NCBI RefSeq assembly: GCF_000716605.1
Contig: NZ_JNXE01000027.1
Location: 1-64,000, forward strand
Source: Streptomyces sp. NRRL F-525
GTDB taxonomy: Bacteria > Actinomycetota > Actinomycetes > Streptomycetales > Streptomycetaceae
DNA: 64,000 bases
Direction: 5' to 3'
Of the stretch, positions 9,203-16,810 are shown piece by piece. A program made the position numbers and the translations under genes. Within the stretch, counting starts at the first letter, position 1, and each line of letters begins with the position of its first letter. The notes under the pieces are model-generated. The model made no database searches and had not been told where the DNA came from. It saw only the letters and a list, made by a program, of their open reading frames with translations.

Positions 9203-9895
9203 ATGGGAGTGCGGCTGATGGTGGTCGACGACCACCGGTTGCTCGCCGAGGCACTGGCCTCGGCACTGAAGCTGCGGGGACACCGGGTGCTGGCAGCCGC
9301 CGCACCCGCGGCGGGCGCGGCCGAGCTGGTGATCACCCGCGCCCCCGAGGTCTGCCTGCTGGGCACCGCGACACCGGCCGAACCGGGCATCTTCGACCCG
9401 GTGGTGAAGATCAAGCGGGAACGCCCCCAGGTGGCGGTCCTGGTCCTGGGCCCGGTCCCGAGCCCCCGAGGCATCGCGGCGGCGTTCGCGGCAGGCGCGT
9501 CGGGCTACGTCCGTCACGACGAGCGCATCGAGGGCGTAGAACGAGCGATCATGAAGGCAAGGGCGGGCGAGGCGGCGGTAGCCCCGCAGTTGCTACAGGG
9601 AGCCTTCAGCGAACTGCTCAACCCAGCAGCCCAACCGGACGACGAGGGCCAACGCCTGCTCCAGATGCTGACGCCGAGGGAGGTCGAGGTCCTGGTCCGG
9701 GTGGCGGACGGCGAGGACACTCGCCTGATCGCGGCCGGCATGGGCATCGCCCCGTCAACGGCCCGCACCCATGTGCAGCGGGTCCTGATGAAGCTGGGCG
9801 TGGGATCGCGGCTGGAGGCGGCGGCACTGGCGGCGCGGACGGGGCTGCTCGACAGGGCGGGGCCGGTGAACCATTCGGCGGGGCCGGACCTGTAG
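9203..9895 (+). CDS. NarL/LuxR-family regulator with degenerate receiver
   Basis: A 230-residue two-domain regulator. The receiver (about 1-120) keeps the acidic pair (VVDDH, 9-10). The phosphoacceptor site that reads LLD in the family is LLG here (Gly 54), the Thr/Ser of strand 4 is Gly, and the conserved Lys is Arg (GYVRHD). The C-terminal LuxR-type HTH (about 160-220) is intact (LTPREVEVLVRVADG..STARTHVQRVLMKLGV). It therefore probably binds DNA without classical phosphorylation, perhaps responding to a ligand or partner. I chose ATG 9203 with the upstream G-rich tract; a GTG at 9209 is an alternative. No sensor kinase is adjacent. Confidence 0.85.
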   Translation: MGVRLMVVDDHRLLAEALASALKLRGHRVLAAAAPAAGAAELVITRAPEVCLLGTATPAEPGIFDPVVKIKRERPQVAVLVLGPVPSPRGIAAAFAAGASGYVRHDERIEGVERAIMKARAGEAAVAPQLLQGAFSELLNPAAQPDDEGQRLLQMLTPREVEVLVRVADGEDTRLIAAGMGIAPSTARTHVQRVLMKLGVGSRLEAAALAARTGLLDRAGPVNHSAGPDL

Positions 9896-9949
9896 GGGAT
9901 GCTGTCGCCAATCCCGTCAGTGGGCTTGGGGTGCCGTGTATCGCTGAGG

Positions 9950-9982
9950 AAGTGTGACACTTTCGGGGAGAGTGTCACACTT
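9950..9982. promoter_or_regulatory. Pair of 11-bp palindromes, also able to form a terminator hairpin
   Basis: AGTGTGACACT (9951-9961) and AGTGTCACACT (9971-9981) are each palindromic about the central base and are also reverse complements of each other, with centres 20 bp apart. They lie between the converging regulator (+) and DUF397 gene (-). The right copy runs into TTTTT, so on the + strand this can act as the terminator of the regulator gene. The 20-bp, two-turn spacing also suits a pair of protein sites. Confidence 0.55.
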
Positions 9983-10083
9983 TTTCGGATGGGTGGTCTG
10001 GGTGGGCTGGATTCGCCGACAGCGTCCTGCGGAGGCCGCGCTTACGCGGGAGGGCGGGGCGGCGGCGTTCAACTGGGCTTCGC

Positions 10084-10386
10084 TCAGGGCGAGTCGGGCA
10101 GGCGAGCGCCCCGCCCCGCTGGGGAGAGGCCGGCGGACCGTATGCCGTCGAGGAGGGCGGCGAGGGCCGTGGGGGTGGTCGCGAGGAGGGTGGCGGGGGT
10201 TTCGCTTTCGCGGAGGTGGAGGGTGGTGGGGGTGGTGGCGAGTTCGAGGCAGGCGTTGCCGTCGCCGCCGCCGGAGAAGGACGACTTCTGCCAGGTGCCG
10301 GCGAGTTCGATGCAGTTGTTTCCGTCGCCGCTGCCGGAGAAGGACGACTTCTGCCAGTTGTCGGGGATGGTCACGGCGCGCCTCAC
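10084..10386 (-). CDS. DUF397-domain protein (two repeats)
   Basis: A 100-residue protein with two tandem DUF397 motifs: NWQKSSFSGSGDGNNCIELA (about 9-28) and TWQKSSFSGGGDGNACLELA (about 31-50). The rest is an Ala/Thr/Leu-rich tail. DUF397 proteins are small actinobacterial partners of XRE/DUF5753 regulators (WhiJ/AbaA-type loci). The GTG start overlaps the TGA of the upstream XRE gene (GTGA) and GAAGGA lies just upstream, so translation is coupled. Function is inferred to be modulation of the neighbouring regulator; no catalytic residue is visible. Tandem DUF397 motifs in one chain are less usual than a single copy. Confidence 0.85.
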   Translation of the reverse strand: MRRAVTIPDNWQKSSFSGSGDGNNCIELAGTWQKSSFSGGGDGNACLELATTPTTLHLRESETPATLLATTPTALAALLDGIRSAGLSPAGRGARLPDSP

Positions 10387-11234
10387 AGTTCCTTCGCCAG
10401 CTTATGGATGAGGTCACGCGACTGTTCCGGGTCGAGTGACACCGCCTCCACTTTACGGAAGAGGGTTCGAAAGGCGCCGAGTTGGGCTTCGGAGTCGATG
10501 AAGGCCGCGCCGTGGGGTGCGTCGCGTACCGCGGTATCGAGCTTCGGTACGGCGCCTCCCGCATACATCATGGCGTTCGTGGCACCGGCGAAGTCGTCCA
10601 GGGCGAAGGGGATGACGCGCACGGTGATGTGTTCCGCTTCGGAAAATTCGAGAACGCGGGTGAGCTGAGCTCGTGAGCAGGTTCGACCGCCCACCTTGAT
10701 GCGGAGCGCCGCCTCGTGGATCACCGCCTCGTACGGGGCTGGAGTGGTGCCCTCGATGATCGCCTTGCGATCCATACGATGGCGCACGCGCAGTTCGAGG
10801 TCGTCGGCCGGGAGTTCGGGGACTCGGTACGAGAAGACGGCGCGGGCATAGTCCTCGGTCTGGAAAAGCCCGGGGATGTGCAGGAACTCCACGTCGAGTC
10901 GGTAGGTGGAGTGGTGCTCCAACTCGGCGAGATCCAGGAACGGTGTGGGCAGCAGACCCCGGTACTCCTCCCACCAGCCACGGGTCCGATCCGTCGCCAT
11001 CGCCACTAGCGCCTGGATCAACTCGGCGTCCGTGCAGTCGTAGTGCGCAGCGAGCCGTCGTACACGGGCCTCGCTCACGCCCGCGATGCCGAACTCGATC
11101 TGGCTCATCTGGACGGAATCCGCTCCGAGCAAGGTGGCTGCCTCACGCGCCTTGAGCCCTGCGGATTCGCGTAGTTTCCGCAGCTCCACGCCTAGTCGTA
11201 CTTGGCGTGCGGTGGGTTGTTTACGACGGGGCAT
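10383..11234 (-). CDS. XRE-family regulator with DUF5753 (WhiJ-like)
   Basis: A 283-residue regulator. The N-terminal XRE helix-turn-helix (about 10-70) reads LGVELRKLRESAGLKAREAATLLG...VQMSQIEFG. The DUF5753 region follows (about 90-280), with the family hallmarks FLHIPGLFQTEDYARAVF, RHRMDRKAII, and a C-terminal VRVIPFALDDFAGATNAMMYA block. ATG 11234 is preferred over an upstream start at 11255 because GGAGGA lies 7 bp upstream of it. It is transcribed with the DUF397 gene and divergently from an anti-sigma-like ATPase gene, the standard three-gene arrangement seen many times in Streptomyces genomes. It probably regulates development or secondary metabolism; its target is unknown. Confidence 0.88.
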   Translation of the reverse strand: MPRRKQPTARQVRLGVELRKLRESAGLKAREAATLLGADSVQMSQIEFGIAGVSEARVRRLAAHYDCTDAELIQALVAMATDRTRGWWEEYRGLLPTPFLDLAELEHHSTYRLDVEFLHIPGLFQTEDYARAVFSYRVPELPADDLELRVRHRMDRKAIIEGTTPAPYEAVIHEAALRIKVGGRTCSRAQLTRVLEFSEAEHITVRVIPFALDDFAGATNAMMYAGGAVPKLDTAVRDAPHGAAFIDSEAQLGAFRTLFRKVEAVSLDPEQSRDLIHKLAKEL

Positions 11235-11285
11235 GGCTTCCTCCTTGCCCCCCAACTGCCGGGAGGCGGCGACTCGTTCGGAGGC

Positions 11286-11331
11286 AGATTACGGCAACGA
11301 CTTGCGGAGTCCTAAATTAAGGTCCTACCGT
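11286..11331. promoter_or_regulatory. Candidate overlapping divergent promoters
   Basis: On the + strand TTGCGG (11302-11307) and TACCGT (11326-11331) are 18 bp apart, pointing to the ATPase gene. On the - strand TTAGGA (11315-11310) and TAATCT (11291-11286) are 18 bp apart, pointing to the XRE gene. The two overlap, so occupancy could be mutually exclusive. Confidence 0.4.
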
Positions 11332-11461
11332 CAGTGATGCGACGCACACCCTGCGGAACCCGGGGACTCCGGAAGCGCACCACCCCGTCCTGCCATGACG
11401 GCGTGGCAGGCCACTGCCCGTGAACCGCATCAACTCCCCACACCATCAACGGAGTTCACGC

Positions 11462-11875
11462 ATGCCCGAAACCGAAGCCGAACCCTGGGAGTACTCCCTC
11501 TCCGTCCCGCACGATCGCCGTGCCGTCACCGTCTGTCGCCGCACTCTCCGCCTCGTCCTCACCGCGCACGGCCTCATCCGGGTCGTGGACACCGCCGAAC
11601 TCCTCGCGACGGAGCTGGTCGCCAACGCCGTACTGCACACCAAGGGGCCGGTGATGCTCCGGGTGGGGTGTTCGGCCGGGGTGCTGCGGGTCGGGGCGTG
11701 GGACGCGGACCCCCAACCCCCGGAGCCGCCGGGCCAGTTGGCGAATCTGCTGGACGCCGAGGTGGGGAGAGGGCTCGCGCTGGTGCGGGCCTGTGCCGAC
11801 AACTGGGGCTGGCAGCCGCTGTCCAGGAACGGCCGGCGCGGCAAGTACGTCTGGTGCGAACTGGGCGTGGCCTAG
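11462..11875 (+). CDS. ATP-binding protein of the RsbW/anti-sigma-like HATPase_c_2 family
   Basis: A 137-residue small GHKL ATPase. The N-box helix is ELLATELVANAVLHT (about 44-58), the G1 region is WDADPQPPEPP and the G2 segment is EVGRGLALVRA (about 102-112). It is the size of RsbW-like serine kinases or anti-sigma factors that regulate through binding or phosphorylating anti-anti-sigma proteins. ATG 11462 has a GGAG about 9 bp upstream; an in-frame ATG at 11420 lacks one. In Streptomyces this type is the usual third member of XRE-DUF5753/DUF397 loci, here divergent from them. A partner anti-anti-sigma factor is not encoded nearby. Confidence 0.85.
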   Translation: MPETEAEPWEYSLSVPHDRRAVTVCRRTLRLVLTAHGLIRVVDTAELLATELVANAVLHTKGPVMLRVGCSAGVLRVGAWDADPQPPEPPGQLANLLDAEVGRGLALVRACADNWGWQPLSRNGRRGKYVWCELGVA

Positions 11876-11913
11876 GGCCAAGAACACGGCCGGAGGCCAG
11901 GGCTCGCCGTGTG

Positions 11914-13206
11914 TCAGCTCGACTGCTGACGTACAGCCGCCTGCAACTCACGGACACCGGTGGTACGCGGATGCCGTTCCGCCAGTTCGTGGACGATGCC
12001 GCGGATCGCGGGCCGGTCCCGGACCTCCGCCGGACTGGCGCGGTACGCGGAGAGCAGGGCCTGGGCGGTCTGCTCAGGGCGCTGCCACGCCCACCACGCC
12101 CGCGCCATGTCGGTGCCCAGGCGGGCCTTGCGCTCGGCGGTCGGGAATTGCGCGGGGCGCAGGTTCTTCCCCGCCTCCAGGGCCGCGCCCGCGTCTCCGA
12201 GCGCCCAGTGCACTCCGACCGCGTACAGGTCGACGGCGGCCGGGTTGATGGGGAACAGGCGTCCCGGCGGGGCGGTTTGAGGCAGCCGGCTGGCGGCGCG
12301 GCGGGCTTCCTCGGTCATCGCGAGGGCCTCGGCGCGGTGGCCGCCCCGGGCGGCGGTGTAGGCCAGGGTGCAGAGCATCTGCGCGTACGCCGACGCCGAC
12401 GCGTCGGTCCTCAGCCCGGTCGCCCGCACCCCGGAAGCCGCCGCCGACATGAGGCGCTGGGCCTCCTCACCGCGGTCCTGGTGGCGTAGCACGATCGCCA
12501 ACTCCCGGACCGCGGCGGCTGATGCGAGCGGGGAGCCGGAGACCTCGGCCCAGGTACGGGCGCGGTCCGCGGTGAGCCGGGCCTGCTCGTAGGAACCGAG
12601 CTTGCTCAGTACGGCGGCGGCGAGGCTGTACACGGAGGAGAGCCGGGCCTGATCGAGTTCCCGGCGCGAGGCGGCGGCGGCGTGCCCGTCGGCGATGAGG
12701 CCGGGCAGGGCGGCGAGCAGAGGCGCGTGCGTGCCCTTGTCGTACAGGTCGCGGGCGGCGGCCAGCCGGGCGTCCAGCGGTCCGGCGCCGGTCGGTGCGG
12801 GGGTGTCGGCCAGGGCCTCGTCCACCCCCAGCAGCAGGGCGGCCGGTCCGGCGGCTGCCGTTGCGGTGAGCAGCGTACGGCGGCGCATCGGGTCCTCCTC
12901 GGCGTGCGGACTGGCCGTCACTCTAGTGGCCGTCGATACCGTCGGGGTGGGTGGCGCGAGAGAACTCACCAGGACGTGTCGCGGAACGCCGACTTCGAGC
13001 GCGGCGCGGTGCACCAAGGTCAGATCGACGACCCTGGTGCTTCGTTCCAGCCGGGAGACCGTGGCCGGTGAGCAGCCGAGTCGGTCGCCGAGGGCGGCGA
13101 GGGTCCAGGCGCGGTGTTCGCGGCCGAGGCGAATGAGCGCGCCGGGGCGTCGTTGCGCGGCCAACTCGCGTGCTTTCGTGCTGTTCCAGAGCGGGTCAAC
13201 GGGCAC
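11914..13206 (-). CDS. XRE helix-turn-helix protein with internal Tat-like segment and TPR-type C-terminus
   Basis: A 430-residue protein. An XRE-type HTH lies at about 22-65 (LIRLGREHRAWTLAALGDRLGCSPATVSRLER). A Pro/Thr-rich linker is followed by MRRRTLLTATAAAGPAALLLG (from residue 107), which looks like a Tat or Sec signal, and then by a helical, Ala-rich TPR-like region (about 150-425). GTG 13206 has GGGAGG 6 bp upstream. Many Streptomyces XRE-TPR proteins share this layout. Internal Met 107 (bases 12888-12886) is preceded at ideal distance by GAGGAGGA, so a shorter exported product is possible. It probably regulates the divergent gene at 13391. Ligand and target are unknown. Confidence 0.75.
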   Translation of the reverse strand: MPVDPLWNSTKARELAAQRRPGALIRLGREHRAWTLAALGDRLGCSPATVSRLERSTRVVDLTLVHRAALEVGVPRHVLVSSLAPPTPTVSTATRVTASPHAEEDPMRRRTLLTATAAAGPAALLLGVDEALADTPAPTGAGPLDARLAAARDLYDKGTHAPLLAALPGLIADGHAAAASRRELDQARLSSVYSLAAAVLSKLGSYEQARLTADRARTWAEVSGSPLASAAAVRELAIVLRHQDRGEEAQRLMSAAASGVRATGLRTDASASAYAQMLCTLAYTAARGGHRAEALAMTEEARRAASRLPQTAPPGRLFPINPAAVDLYAVGVHWALGDAGAALEAGKNLRPAQFPTAERKARLGTDMARAWWAWQRPEQTAQALLSAYRASPAEVRDRPAIRGIVHELAERHPRTTGVRELQAAVRQQSS

Positions 13207-13275
13207 GGGCCCCTCCCACACCGCACGGCCGGGGCCTCTCACGCTACGGGTGCGGAGCGGGGCCGTCGAGGTCGC

Positions 13276-13290
13276 TTGCATACCGTGCAA
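13276..13290. promoter_or_regulatory. TTGCA-N5-TGCAA inverted repeat
   Basis: Five-base arms flank TACCG in the 184-bp region between the divergent XRE-TPR gene and the gene at 13391. It is a candidate operator for the XRE protein. The arms are short, so chance occurrence is possible. Confidence 0.35.
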
Positions 13291-13390
13291 AGCCCTTGCG
13301 CGGAAAGCGAGTTGATCGCACCTGGGCCGTTCGGCGCGGTGTGCTGGGCTCAGCGCCCCGAAACGCGGGGCACCGTCCGACGGAGGCATC

Positions 13391-13840
13391 ATGACAACGG
13401 CTCTTGTGCACCCGATGACCGTCCCGTCCCGCTCCGCGCGGGAGGTCGTGCCGACCGATCTGTGGGACAAGCAGGTCGGGCTCCTCGTACGGGACTACCC
13501 GTACGACTCGGCCATGGCCGGCCGGGTTCTCGGACAGGGCTACGCCTACCTGCTCACCGCGATGAGGCACCGGGGCGAGTCCCTGGGGCTCGCCCCGAGC
13601 ACACTCGTCGACATCGGCGTCCACACGATCATCCTCGACACCGTGGCGTACGCCGACCTGTGCGACCGCTTCAACGGCGGACACTTCCTGCACCACGTGC
13701 CCAAGGTCGAGATGAAGAACGACGGCTCGGTGATGAGGACGGCGACTGTGATCGCCGCCGACGGCTGGGACGTAGACCTGTCGTTGTGGACGGACGCCGC
13801 CGAGTGCGGCCCCTGCCACCCGGGCAACGACTCGCACTGA
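13391..13840 (+). CDS. Conserved hypothetical protein
   Basis: A 149-residue soluble protein with no signal peptide or membrane segment. ATG 13391 is well supported by GGAGG at 13382-13386. The N-terminal half is helical (LWDKQVGLLVRDYPYDSAMAGRVLGQGYAYLLTAM), followed by VDIGVHTIILDTVAYADLCDRF and a HHVP segment. The end has a CxxC pair (ECGPCHPG) that could bind metal. I recognise it as a type of small Streptomyces protein seen next to XRE regulators but know no function. It is divergent from the XRE-TPR gene. Confidence 0.7.
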   Translation: MTTALVHPMTVPSRSAREVVPTDLWDKQVGLLVRDYPYDSAMAGRVLGQGYAYLLTAMRHRGESLGLAPSTLVDIGVHTIILDTVAYADLCDRFNGGHFLHHVPKVEMKNDGSVMRTATVIAADGWDVDLSLWTDAAECGPCHPGNDSH

Positions 13841-13914
13841 CCAAGGAGCGCGCGAGGGGGTGACAATCCCCGGAACCGGCACAGCACCGGCCCCTGCTCG
13901 TCAAGATTGTCCGG

Positions 13915-14601
13915 GTGACGACCACCCCCTCAGACCTCTGGCACCACTACGGCCGCACCCGCGCCGAGCACGACCGCAGTGTCCCCGACACCTTCCACTG
14001 GAACTGGAGCCAGGACAGCGGCCCCGGCCCGGAGGTGCTGGGGGGCCTGTCCGGATTGTTGGTCGGGGACCTCGGCGCCGGGGCCGCACGGCACGCCGCG
14101 CACCTCGCCGTCCATCACCGGCCCGCACAGGTCGTCGCCGTCGATGCTTCACCGGCGCAGTACGAGATGGCGCTCGGCCTGTTCGGACACCTCGCGCCGC
14201 GCCTGCGGATCGTGCCGTCCGACGCCGTGTCGCATCTGCGGGCGACGGTCGGCGGGTATGACGTGCTGTACAGCGTCTTCGGCGCGCTCGACTTCACCGA
14301 GCCTCGTGAGCTGTTGCCTGCGGCTGCCGCCGCTCTCAGGCCGGGCGGACGCTTGGTGTTCTCCACCCTGGCGCATTACCTGAGCGGCGCTCCCCCACGG
14401 CCGGACGTCGTAGCCGCCGCCGTCCCGGCGAAGACGCCAGAGGGGGAAACGTGCACGATGCGTCGGTGGGTGCTCCAGGAGAAGGTCTGGATGAAGGTCC
14501 TGGACGAGGCCGGGTTCACCGAGGCAGTCGTTGACGTACTGCCGTCGACCGCCGAAGGCCCAGGCACCGCGGACACGCTGCTGGTCACCGCAGTGCGTTA
14601 G
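13915..14601 (+). CDS. SAM-dependent methyltransferase (class I)
   Basis: A 228-residue class I methyltransferase. The SAM-binding region has motif I LVGDLGAGAARHA (about 49-61), the acidic end of strand 2 VVAVDASPAQYEMA, and post-motifs DVLYSVFGALDF and LRPGGRLVFSTLAHY. The C-terminal substrate region includes RRWVLQEKVWMKVLDEAGF. The GTG start at 13915 has no clear Shine-Dalgarno sequence, so the start is the least certain part. The substrate is unknown. It may be cotranscribed with the gene ending at 13840. Confidence 0.8.
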   Translation: MTTTPSDLWHHYGRTRAEHDRSVPDTFHWNWSQDSGPGPEVLGGLSGLLVGDLGAGAARHAAHLAVHHRPAQVVAVDASPAQYEMALGLFGHLAPRLRIVPSDAVSHLRATVGGYDVLYSVFGALDFTEPRELLPAAAAALRPGGRLVFSTLAHYLSGAPPRPDVVAAAVPAKTPEGETCTMRRWVLQEKVWMKVLDEAGFTEAVVDVLPSTAEGPGTADTLLVTAVR

Positions 14602-14631
14602 CCCTGGTCGCATCCACTGCATGTATCGATG

Positions 14632-14669
14632 TGCGGCTCCGCCGGGTGTCCGCGACCAGCCGCCCTGAC
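14632..14669 (+). repeat. Degenerate partial copy of the dispersed Streptomyces repeat
   Basis: TGCGGCTCCGCCGGGTGTCC followed by GCGACCAGCCGCC resembles the second half of the repeat that starts 23 bp later (14692). It is possibly the relic of a duplicated or recombined element. Confidence 0.5.
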
Positions 14670-14691
14670 CAACACCGCCAGCTCCGACACC

Positions 14692-14768
14692 TTAAGGGGC
14701 GCGGGGCTGTGACATTTTCGGCTCCGCCGCGTGGGCGCGACCAGCCACAGCTCACCCGCACCCGGCAC
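14692..14768 (+). repeat. Dispersed Streptomyces intergenic repeat, copy B (full length)
   Basis: The order is TTAAGGGGCGCGGGGCTGTG, then ACATTTTCGGCTCCGCCGCG, then TGGGCGCGACCAGCCACAGC. It lies between two converging genes and is self-complementary (GGGGCTG/CAGCC, CGGCTCCGCCG). It probably folds into a hairpin in transcripts from both sides. Confidence 0.75.
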
Positions 14769-14773
14769 CCGAC

Positions 14774-15091
14774 CTAAGCCCCCTCTTCCTCCTCCGTAGC
14801 CTCAACCTTTACCGGAGGCACCGGCCGCAGCTTCAGCCACCCCAGGAAAAAGATCCCCAGCAGCAACATCGCGATCCCGGTCCACAGATTGATGTTGACG
14901 CCCTCGGCCTTGTCCAGCGTCGCCTGGGACGGACTGATCCCGGCGATCGTGACGATGACGCCGTAGACGACGAACAACCCCCCGATGATCAGCCGCAGAT
15001 CGAACAGGCGGGACGCGGTCGTCGACTTGCCCTCCAGCTCGCTGACCTCGCGCTGGACGTCATGCTCGGAGCGTCCTGAGTTCTCAGACAT
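14774..15091 (-). CDS. Small two-helix membrane protein encoded with the symporter
   Basis: A 105-residue protein. The N-terminus is polar and charged (about 1-30), with two membrane helices (about 33-52, LIIGGLFVVYGVIVTIAG; about 68-88, LWTGIAMLLLGIFFLGWL) and an acidic tail ending EEEEGA. It starts 21 bp after the symporter stop with GGGAGG upstream, so it is cotranscribed. Its constant company with an SSS transporter suggests an accessory subunit, as DUF485 proteins are for acetate symporters, but I did not recognise its family by name. Downstream lies the convergent repeat B. Confidence 0.75.
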   Translation of the reverse strand: MSENSGRSEHDVQREVSELEGKSTTASRLFDLRLIIGGLFVVYGVIVTIAGISPSQATLDKAEGVNINLWTGIAMLLLGIFFLGWLKLRPVPPVKVEATEEEEGA

Positions 15092-15112
15092 GGTCTCTCA
15101 ATCCTCCCGCGA

Positions 15113-16810
15113 CTAGAACGAGAACGGGATGTAGCAGAGGGCGGCCAGGATCACCGCGCCCCAGCCGAGGAGTGCGGGCCGGCGGTACCACGCGTCGTCG
15201 CCCGCGGCCGGCGCCTCGGTCATACCGGGTGACGTCGTGCCGTAGACGAGGCCCTGGAGCTGTTCCGCCGACTTCGGCTGGGTGAACAGGGAGACGACGA
15301 ACATGACCACCGCGCCGGCTACGAACCCGGCGATCGCGGAGACGAAGTTCGCGCCCTGGTCGGAGGGGATGGAGATGATCCCCTGCTTGTAGATCCAGAA
15401 GTAGTTCACCATCGCCGTCACCGTGCCCGCGAGCAGGCCCCAGAAGCCGGACTTCGGCGTGGCCTTCTTCCAGAACATGCCGACGATGAAGACGACGAAC
15501 ATCGGCACGTTGAAGAAGGAGAACAGGGTCTGGAGGTAGCTCATGATGTTCGAGAACGACGAGGCCAGGAACGCCGTGCCCACCGACGCCGCCACACCGA
15601 TCACCGTGATCAGGCGGCCGAAGCGGACGTAGTACTCGTCCTCGCGGTCCTTCACCACGTACTTCGCCCAGATGTCGTTCGTGAACACCGTGTTGAAGGA
15701 CGACACGTTGGCCGCCATACCCGCCATGAACGCCGCCAGCAGACCCGTCACCGCGATGCCGAGCACGCCGTTGGGCAGCAACTCCTGCATCAGGTACGGA
15801 ATCGCGTCGTTGTACTGGAGGTCGGAGCCGCTGGTACCGATCTTCGGCACGAGCGCCGCCGCGACCAGCCCCGGGATCATCACCAGGAACACGATGAAGA
15901 CCTTCGGGTACGCGGCGATGAGCGGGGTGCGCTGAGCGGCCGAGAGGTTCTTCGCGGACAGGGCGCGCTGGACCTCCGCGAAGTTGGTCGTCCAGTAGCC
16001 GAAGGACAGCACGAAACCCAGGCCGAGGACGATCGTGAGCCAGTTCGCGCCCAGCGGGTTCACGCTGCCGATCCCCGTGCCACCCCACGCGGTGGTGAAG
16101 TTGTGGCCGTGGGCCGCGTCCAGCTTGTGGGTCAGGCCGTCCCAGCCGCCGACCTTCTTCAGGCCGAGGTAGGAGATCGGGATGAGGGCCGCCAGGATCA
16201 CGAAGAACTGGAGGACCTCGTTGTAGATCGCCGACGACAGCCCGCCGAGGGTGATGTACGCGAGCACGAACGCGCCGGCGACCACGATCGCCACCCACTG
16301 CGGCCAGCCCAGCAGCGCCTCGACGACGATCGCGAGGGCGTACAGGTTCACGCCCGCGATCAGGATCGCGGCGAAGGCGAACAGGATCGAACTCAGCAGG
16401 TGTGCGGCCTTGTCGAAGCGCAGCAGCAGGAACTCGGGGACCGAGCGGACCTTCGAGCCGTAGTAGAAGGGCATCATCACCAGGCCGAGGAAGACCATGG
16501 CGGGGATGGCGCCGATCCAGTACCAGTGGACGGTGTACGCGCCGTACTGGGCGCTGTTGGCGGCCATGCCGAGGATCTCGGTGGCGGCCAGGTTCGCCGA
16601 GATGAAGGCGAGACCGGTGATCCACGCGGGCAGGGAACGCCCGGAGAGGAAGAAGTCGAGGCTCGTCTTCACCGATCTGCGGGCGGCCAGGCCGATGCCG
16701 AGGACGACCACGAAGTAGATCGCCAGGATCGTGTAGTCGAGCCCGTTGGTGGGGAGCCGGAGCCCGGCGGCGAGAGAGGTGGGGGGCCGCAGGGTCTGCA
16801 TGGTCTGCAT
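15113..16810 (-). CDS. Sodium/solute symporter (SSS family), probable galactose uptake
   Basis: A 565-residue integral membrane protein of the SSS/SLC5 family with about 14 membrane helices. Family features seen are the first helix LDYTILAIYFVVVLGIGLAARR, the SLPAWITGLAFISANLAATEILG segment, and the sodium-symport region GLLAAFMAGMAANVSSFNTVFTNDIW. Residues resemble vSGLT-type sugar carriers. ATG 16810 fits AAGGTGAG upstream; ATG 16801 is an alternative. It is divergent from galT-galE-galK and shares a 157-bp promoter region with it, so galactose (or a galactoside) as substrate is a reasonable inference, not shown by sequence alone. Confidence 0.85.
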   Translation of the reverse strand: MQTMQTLRPPTSLAAGLRLPTNGLDYTILAIYFVVVLGIGLAARRSVKTSLDFFLSGRSLPAWITGLAFISANLAATEILGMAANSAQYGAYTVHWYWIGAIPAMVFLGLVMMPFYYGSKVRSVPEFLLLRFDKAAHLLSSILFAFAAILIAGVNLYALAIVVEALLGWPQWVAIVVAGAFVLAYITLGGLSSAIYNEVLQFFVILAALIPISYLGLKKVGGWDGLTHKLDAAHGHNFTTAWGGTGIGSVNPLGANWLTIVLGLGFVLSFGYWTTNFAEVQRALSAKNLSAAQRTPLIAAYPKVFIVFLVMIPGLVAAALVPKIGTSGSDLQYNDAIPYLMQELLPNGVLGIAVTGLLAAFMAGMAANVSSFNTVFTNDIWAKYVVKDREDEYYVRFGRLITVIGVAASVGTAFLASSFSNIMSYLQTLFSFFNVPMFVVFIVGMFWKKATPKSGFWGLLAGTVTAMVNYFWIYKQGIISIPSDQGANFVSAIAGFVAGAVVMFVVSLFTQPKSAEQLQGLVYGTTSPGMTEAPAAGDDAWYRRPALLGWGAVILAALCYIPFSF

